The notes under the pieces: model-generated
Told to the model about the DNA's origin: nothing
The model's input: the letters and a program-made list of their open reading frames with translations, nothing else
The model's database searches: none
Assembly: GCF_000024025.1 (NCBI RefSeq)
Contig: NC_013131.1
Span: forward strand, 3,534,001 to 3,598,000
Source of the DNA: Catenulispora acidiphila DSM 44928
GTDB taxonomy: Bacteria; Actinomycetota; Actinomycetes; Streptomycetales; Catenulisporaceae
Reading direction: 5' to 3'
Length of the DNA: 64,000 bases
Shown: in pieces, positions 60,598 through 64,000 of the stretch
Position numbering within the stretch: position 1 is the first letter of the stretch
Layout: every line of letters begins with the position of its first letter
Translations under genes and position numbers: made by a program

Positions 60598-62185
60598 GCC
60601 GGCCGGCGCGGGCTCGGGCGGCGCCCCGACGCGGGTCGGGGTCGGCTCCGGGCTGGCGGGTTCGGGTGCGGCGGGGTCGAGTGCGGCGGGTGCGACGCGG
60701 ACGGCTGGCTCGGCTTCGGCGCTGTCGGCTTCGGTCGCGGCGGGCGCGGCTCAGAGCAGTTCGGCGATGGCTGGGGCGGTCGTGAGCGCTTCGGTTTCGG
60801 CTGGGTCTGCGCTGCCAGGTTCGGTCGCGCCAGCCTCGGCTTCGGGCGGATCGGCGATGGCGGCTGGCTCGGGGTCGGCGCTGTCGGCTGCGGTCGCGGC
60901 TGGCTCGGTTCAGGGTGGTTCGGCGGCGGCTGACGTGGGCGTGAGCGCTTCGGCTTCGGCTGGGTCTGCGCTGCCAGGTTCGGTTGCGCCCGGCTCGGCT
61001 TCGGGCGGATCGGCGATGGCGGCTGGCTCGGGGTCGGCGCTGTCGGCTCCGGGCGCGGCTAGCTCGGTTCAGGGTGGTTCGGCGGCGGCTGAGGCGGTCG
61101 TGAGCGCTTCGGCTTCGGCTGGGTCTGCGCTGCCAGGTTCGGTTGCGGCTGGCTCGGCTTCGGTGCGCTCAGCGCTGCCAGGTTCGGTCGCGCCAGCCTC
61201 GGCTTCGGCCGCCTCACCTTCGCCCGATCCGGCTGCGCTCTACCGCACCGTGCGCCTGATCCGGCGCTTTGAGGAGCGGGCTGTGGAGCTGGTGCGCGCG
61301 GGCGAGGTTTTTGGCGGCATTCATCCGTATACCGGGCAGGAGGCTATTGCGGCTGGGACGTGCGGTGCGTTGCGTGCTGATGATCTCATCACCAGTACTC
61401 ATCGTGGGCATGGGCATGTGCTGGCCAAGGGTGCTGATCCGGCGCGGATGATGGCGGAGATTGCTGGGCGTGCCACGGGGTTGAATCGGGGGCGCGGGGG
61501 GTCGATGCATGCTGCTGATTTCGGGGTGGGGATTCTGGGTGCCAATGCGATTGTCGGGGCTGCGGCGCCGATTGCCACCGGTGCGGCGTGGGCTGCGCGG
61601 TGTGCGGGGTCTGATCGTGTTGTCGTCACCTACTTCGGCGATGGTGCGGTCAGCCAGGGTGTGGTGCTGGAGACGTTCAACATGGCGGCTCTGTGGCGCG
61701 CTCCGGTGATTTTCGTCTGTGAGAACAACGGGTTCGCGACGACTACTCGCACTCAGGATGCGGTCGCCGGCTCGATCACCGGTCGCGCTGAGGCGTTCGG
61801 TATTCCGGCTGAGCGGGTGTGGGGGATGGATCCCGAGGCGGTGTACGCCGCGACCGCTCGTGCCGTTGCCCGGGCCCGCAGCGGTGAGGGTCCGACGCTG
61901 CTGGAGTGCGAGACCTACCGCTACGACGCGCACCACACCTGGGAGCACGCCGCGCGTCCCCGCTACCGCACGCCCGAGGAGGTCGAGCTCGGGCGGTCCG
62001 TCGACCCGCTCGACATCCAGGGTGCGCGGATCGATGCCGGTGTGCGCGCGCGGATCGACGCGGAGGTCGACGTGCTGCTGGACGAGGCGGTGCGCTTCGC
62101 GCTGGAGAGCCCGCGTCCCGATCCGGCCACGGCGCTGGACTTCCTCTACGCCGACGGCACCACTGCCCGGGCCGGAGCGCTCTGA
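60590..62185 (+). CDS. TPP-dependent 2-oxoacid dehydrogenase E1 alpha subunit with repeat-rich N-terminal extension
   Basis: A 531-residue protein. Residues ~215-531 form a complete E1 alpha: [37 protein letters not shown], the thiamine-diphosphate motif [10 protein letters not shown] (Gly350-Asp351-Gly352) through CENNGF, and RYDAHHTWE. It decarboxylates a 2-oxo acid with the beta subunit encoded next. Residues 1-~212 are Ala/Ser/Gly-rich with 53-residue tandem repeats and have no counterpart in the family. The ATG at 60590 overlaps DUF3050 by eight bases. No internal start with a good ribosome site near residue 210 stands out. No E2 or E3 gene is nearby. Confidence 0.88.
   Translation: MAEPAGAGSGGAPTRVGVGSGLAGSGAAGSSAAGATRTAGSASALSASVAAGAAQSSSAMAGAVVSASVSAGSALPGSVAPASASGGSAMAAGSGSALSAAVAAGSVQGGSAAADVGVSASASAGSALPGSVAPGSASGGSAMAAGSGSALSAPGAASSVQGGSAAAEAVVSASASAGSALPGSVAAGSASVRSALPGSVAPASASAASPSPDPAALYRTVRLIRRFEERAVELVRAGEVFGGIHPYTGQEAIAAGTCGALRADDLITSTHRGHGHVLAKGADPARMMAEIAGRATGLNRGRGGSMHAADFGVGILGANAIVGAAAPIATGAAWAARCAGSDRVVVTYFGDGAVSQGVVLETFNMAALWRAPVIFVCENNGFATTTRTQDAVAGSITGRAEAFGIPAERVWGMDPEAVYAATARAVARARSGEGPTLLECETYRYDAHHTWEHAARPRYRTPEEVELGRSVDPLDIQGARIDAGVRARIDAEVDVLLDEAVRFALESPRPDPATALDFLYADGTTARAGAL
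60781..61205 (+). repeat. 159-bp tandem repeat in the E1 alpha extension
   Basis: The block starting cgtgagcgcttcgg recurs at 60781, 60940 and 61099, exactly 159 bp (53 codons) apart; the third copy is partial. Copies are near-identical, so expansion is recent. They encode Ser/Ala/Gly-rich residues (e.g. [27 protein letters not shown]). Confidence 0.9.
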
Positions 62186-63165
62186 TGACCATCCTGTCGT
62201 ATCTCAAGGCCCTGAATCGCGCCGTCGCCGACGAGATGGAGCGCGACCCGGCGGTGTGCGTCTTCGGCGAGGACGTCCGGGTGGCCGTCACCAACGTGAC
62301 CGCGGGCCTGGTCAAGCGCTTCGGCGAGGAGCGCGTGCTCGACATGCCGATCTCCGAGCAGGCCTTCACCGGCATCGCGACCGGCGCGGCGATGGCCGGG
62401 CGGCGTCCGCTGATCGAGTATCAGATCCCTGCGTTGCTGTTCATCGCCTTCGAGCAGATCGTCAACCAGGCGCACAAGTTCTCGCTGATGACCGGCGGGC
62501 AGATCAGCGTCCCGGTGACCTACCTGATCCCCAGTTCCGGCTCCCGCGACGGCTGGGCGGGTCAGCACTCTGATCACCCCTACAGCCTGTTCGCGCACGT
62601 CGGCGTCAAGACCGCGGTCCCGGCGACCCCCGCCGACGCTTACGGCCTGCTGGTCACCGCGATCCGCGACGACGACCCGGTCGTCGTGTTCGCCCCAGCC
62701 GGTGCGATGGGACGCCGCGCGGATGTGGACCTCGCGCAGCTCGCGCCGATCCCGCTGGGCGTCGGACGCATCCACCGCCCCGGCACGGACGTCACCGTCG
62801 TCGCGATCGGCCACCTCGTGCACGACGCGCTGGAAGTCGCCGAGGAACTGTCCGGAACCATCGACGTCGAGGTCTTCGACCCGCGCAGCGTCTACCCCTT
62901 CGACTGGCAAGGCCTGGCCGCCTCGCTGGAGCGCACCGGACGCCTGGTGGTCATCGACGACAGCAACCGCTCCTGCGGCATCGGCGGCGAGATCCTCGCC
63001 ACCGCCGCCGAGCAGATGCGTCTAGTCGCGCCGCCCAAGCGCATCACCCGCCCCGACGGCGCGGTACTGCCGTTCGCCGAAGGGCTGGACCGCGCGCTCC
63101 AGCCGACGCGGGAGCAGCTGCGCCACGCGATCCACGGAGTGATGAAAGCGGGGGCGACCGGATGA
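62185..63165 (+). CDS. TPP-dependent 2-oxoacid dehydrogenase E1 beta subunit
   Basis: A 326-residue E1 beta of normal length. It opens SYLKALNRAVADEMERDPAVCVFGEDV, has RVLDMPISEQAFTGIATGAAMAGRRPLIEYQ with the TPP-binding Glu, and QHSDHPYSLFAHVGVKTAVPATPADAYGLL. The C-terminal domain has DPRSVYPFDWQGL and VIDDSNRSCGIGGEI. It overlaps E1 alpha (TGATG). PglB/PglC of pristinamycin phenylglycine synthesis are comparable E1-like pairs that turn an arylpyruvate into an aryl-acyl thioester, and a similar role is plausible here. Confidence 0.93.
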   Translation: MTILSYLKALNRAVADEMERDPAVCVFGEDVRVAVTNVTAGLVKRFGEERVLDMPISEQAFTGIATGAAMAGRRPLIEYQIPALLFIAFEQIVNQAHKFSLMTGGQISVPVTYLIPSSGSRDGWAGQHSDHPYSLFAHVGVKTAVPATPADAYGLLVTAIRDDDPVVVFAPAGAMGRRADVDLAQLAPIPLGVGRIHRPGTDVTVVAIGHLVHDALEVAEELSGTIDVEVFDPRSVYPFDWQGLAASLERTGRLVVIDDSNRSCGIGGEILATAAEQMRLVAPPKRITRPDGAVLPFAEGLDRALQPTREQLRHAIHGVMKAGATG

Positions 63166-63986
63166 CCGAGACACATTCGCAGCCTGCTGGCACCGCCCCC
63201 GTCGCCCTGGTCACCGGCGGCGGCAACGGCATCGGCGCGGCCCTGTGCGGCAAGCTCGCCGCAGCCGGCCACCGCGTGGTCGTCGTCGACATCGACCCCG
63301 AAGCCACCGCCATGGTCGCAGAGTCCTGCGGCGGTATCCCGTTCGAGGCAGACGTTGCCGACCCGAAGCAGAACCATGCGATGGTCGCCCACGCCCTCGA
63401 GCGCTTCGGCCGCCTGGACGTCGCCGTGCTCAACGCCGGCGTCAGCTCCGACCAGCCGCCGGACCTTCCGCTGGACCTGGACCGCTACCGCCGCGTCCTC
63501 GGCGTGAACATCGACGGCCTGGCCTTCGGCATCGACGCCGCCGCCCCCGAACTCGCGCACCACGGCGGGCGCATCCTGGTCACCGCCTCGCTCGCGGGCC
63601 TCGGCCCGGACCAGGCGAACCCGCTCTACGCGCTGACCAAGAGCGCCGCCATCGGCTACGTCCGCGCCATCGCCGCCTCGCTCGAGCAGCGCGGCGTCAG
63701 TATCAATGCCCTGTGTCCGGGCTTCACCGACACCGCGATCCTCGGCATCGCCGGCCGCCTGATCCGCAAGCAGCGCTTCCCGCTGCTGACCCCCGACGAG
63801 GTCGCCGCGGCGGCGCTGACCGTCCTGACCACCCCCGGTACCGGCGAAGCCTGGACCCTGGTCGCCGGGCGACCGACGCAGCCCTTCGCCTTCACCCCGC
63901 TGCCCACGACCCTGATGCCCGACGGCACCGAAGCGCGGTTCCGGCCCTTCCTGAGCCGGGCGCCGAAGAAGGAGGACACGCCATGA
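63162..63986 (+). CDS. Short-chain dehydrogenase/reductase (SDR)
   Basis: A 274-residue classical SDR. The cofactor motif TGGGNGIG is at 18-25, NAG is in VAVLNAGVSS, and the catalytic residues are Ser143, Tyr156 and Lys160 (YALTK). The Asp after the second strand (VVVVDID) favours NAD(H). It overlaps E1 beta and the following gene. It could act as a ketoreductase on KS products or oxidise an alcohol from the dioxygenase steps. The first 12 residues are a non-conserved lead. Confidence 0.9.
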   Translation: MTETHSQPAGTAPVALVTGGGNGIGAALCGKLAAAGHRVVVVDIDPEATAMVAESCGGIPFEADVADPKQNHAMVAHALERFGRLDVAVLNAGVSSDQPPDLPLDLDRYRRVLGVNIDGLAFGIDAAAPELAHHGGRILVTASLAGLGPDQANPLYALTKSAAIGYVRAIAASLEQRGVSINALCPGFTDTAILGIAGRLIRKQRFPLLTPDEVAAAALTVLTTPGTGEAWTLVAGRPTQPFAFTPLPTTLMPDGTEARFRPFLSRAPKKEDTP

Positions 63987-64000
63987 CCGTCTCCGGCATC
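63983..64000 (+). CDS. Start of the next operon gene (cut by window edge)
   Basis: An ATG overlapping the SDR stop (ATGA), with GGAGG upstream in the SDR 3' end, opens a frame of six codons (MTVSGI) before the window ends. The operon therefore continues; the product cannot be told. Confidence 0.6.

Overview
The window is about 70% GC or more, with C/G-rich third codon positions, GTG and TTG starts and many 4-base start/stop overlaps. Together with mycothiol-type (MDMPI) proteins, DUF5753 and PadR/PucR regulators and DrrAB-type transporters, this points to a filamentous actinomycete (Streptomycetales/Catenulisporales-like). The genus cannot be fixed from sequence alone. No rRNA, tRNA or CRISPR array was seen.

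Left part (1-22916): a chromosomal mix of small units. It has the tail of an aldo/keto reductase, an MsiK/UgpC-type sugar-ABC ATPase, a mycothiol-type enzyme, a universal stress protein, a LOG-family protein, a Pro/Thr-rich surface protein with a DUF4239 membrane protein, and a secreted penicillin-acylase-type Ntn hydrolase with a discoidin domain. Several regulators sit next to enzymes they probably control: a LysR and an FAD oxidoreductase with a T-N11-A box between them, PadR with a clear inverted repeat, and PucR. A run of four exported proteins (SGNH hydrolase, an alpha/beta hydrolase-like protein, an unknown and a SecD-like lipoprotein) fills 14732-19553.

Middle (22917-40080): a degenerate repeat tract with 11 exact copies of a 7-mer; a GlxA/HD-domain pair; a quinone reductase/LysR pair with a palindromic box; a glycogen/alpha-glucan group (GH63-like hydrolase divergent from debranching enzyme, GT4 and GlgB); a ~317-bp imperfect palindrome next to a histidine-kinase remnant; and the actinobacterial trio XRE regulator, ImmA/IrrE-like protease and DUF6545-type membrane protein.

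Divergent from that trio is a small unrecognised protein (40230-40640) made of two repeat types, with a recognisable promoter and an operator-like repeat at the predicted transcription start.

Right part (41016-64000 and beyond the edge): what looks like an unusual biosynthetic gene cluster. A DUF5753 regulator is coupled to a stand-alone condensation-domain protein. The leftward operon carries a methyltransferase-ACP fusion, a GT1 glycosyltransferase, DrrB/DrrA, a UDP-glucuronate decarboxylase and two more stand-alone condensation proteins. The divergent rightward operon carries an AMP-ligase, two ACPs, a ketosynthase, a decayed KS/CLF-like partner, a second ketosynthase, an HPPD/HmaS-type dioxygenase, a PhyH dioxygenase, a DUF3050 protein, TPP-dependent E1 alpha/beta and an SDR. 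The inferred theme is an aryl or short acyl starter activated on carrier proteins, extended or joined by type II ketosynthases, oxidised, possibly esterified or amidated by condensation enzymes, xylosylated, methylated and exported. I do not recognise the product. KS1 and E1 alpha both carry long low-complexity repeat extensions at the N-terminus, which is very unusual.
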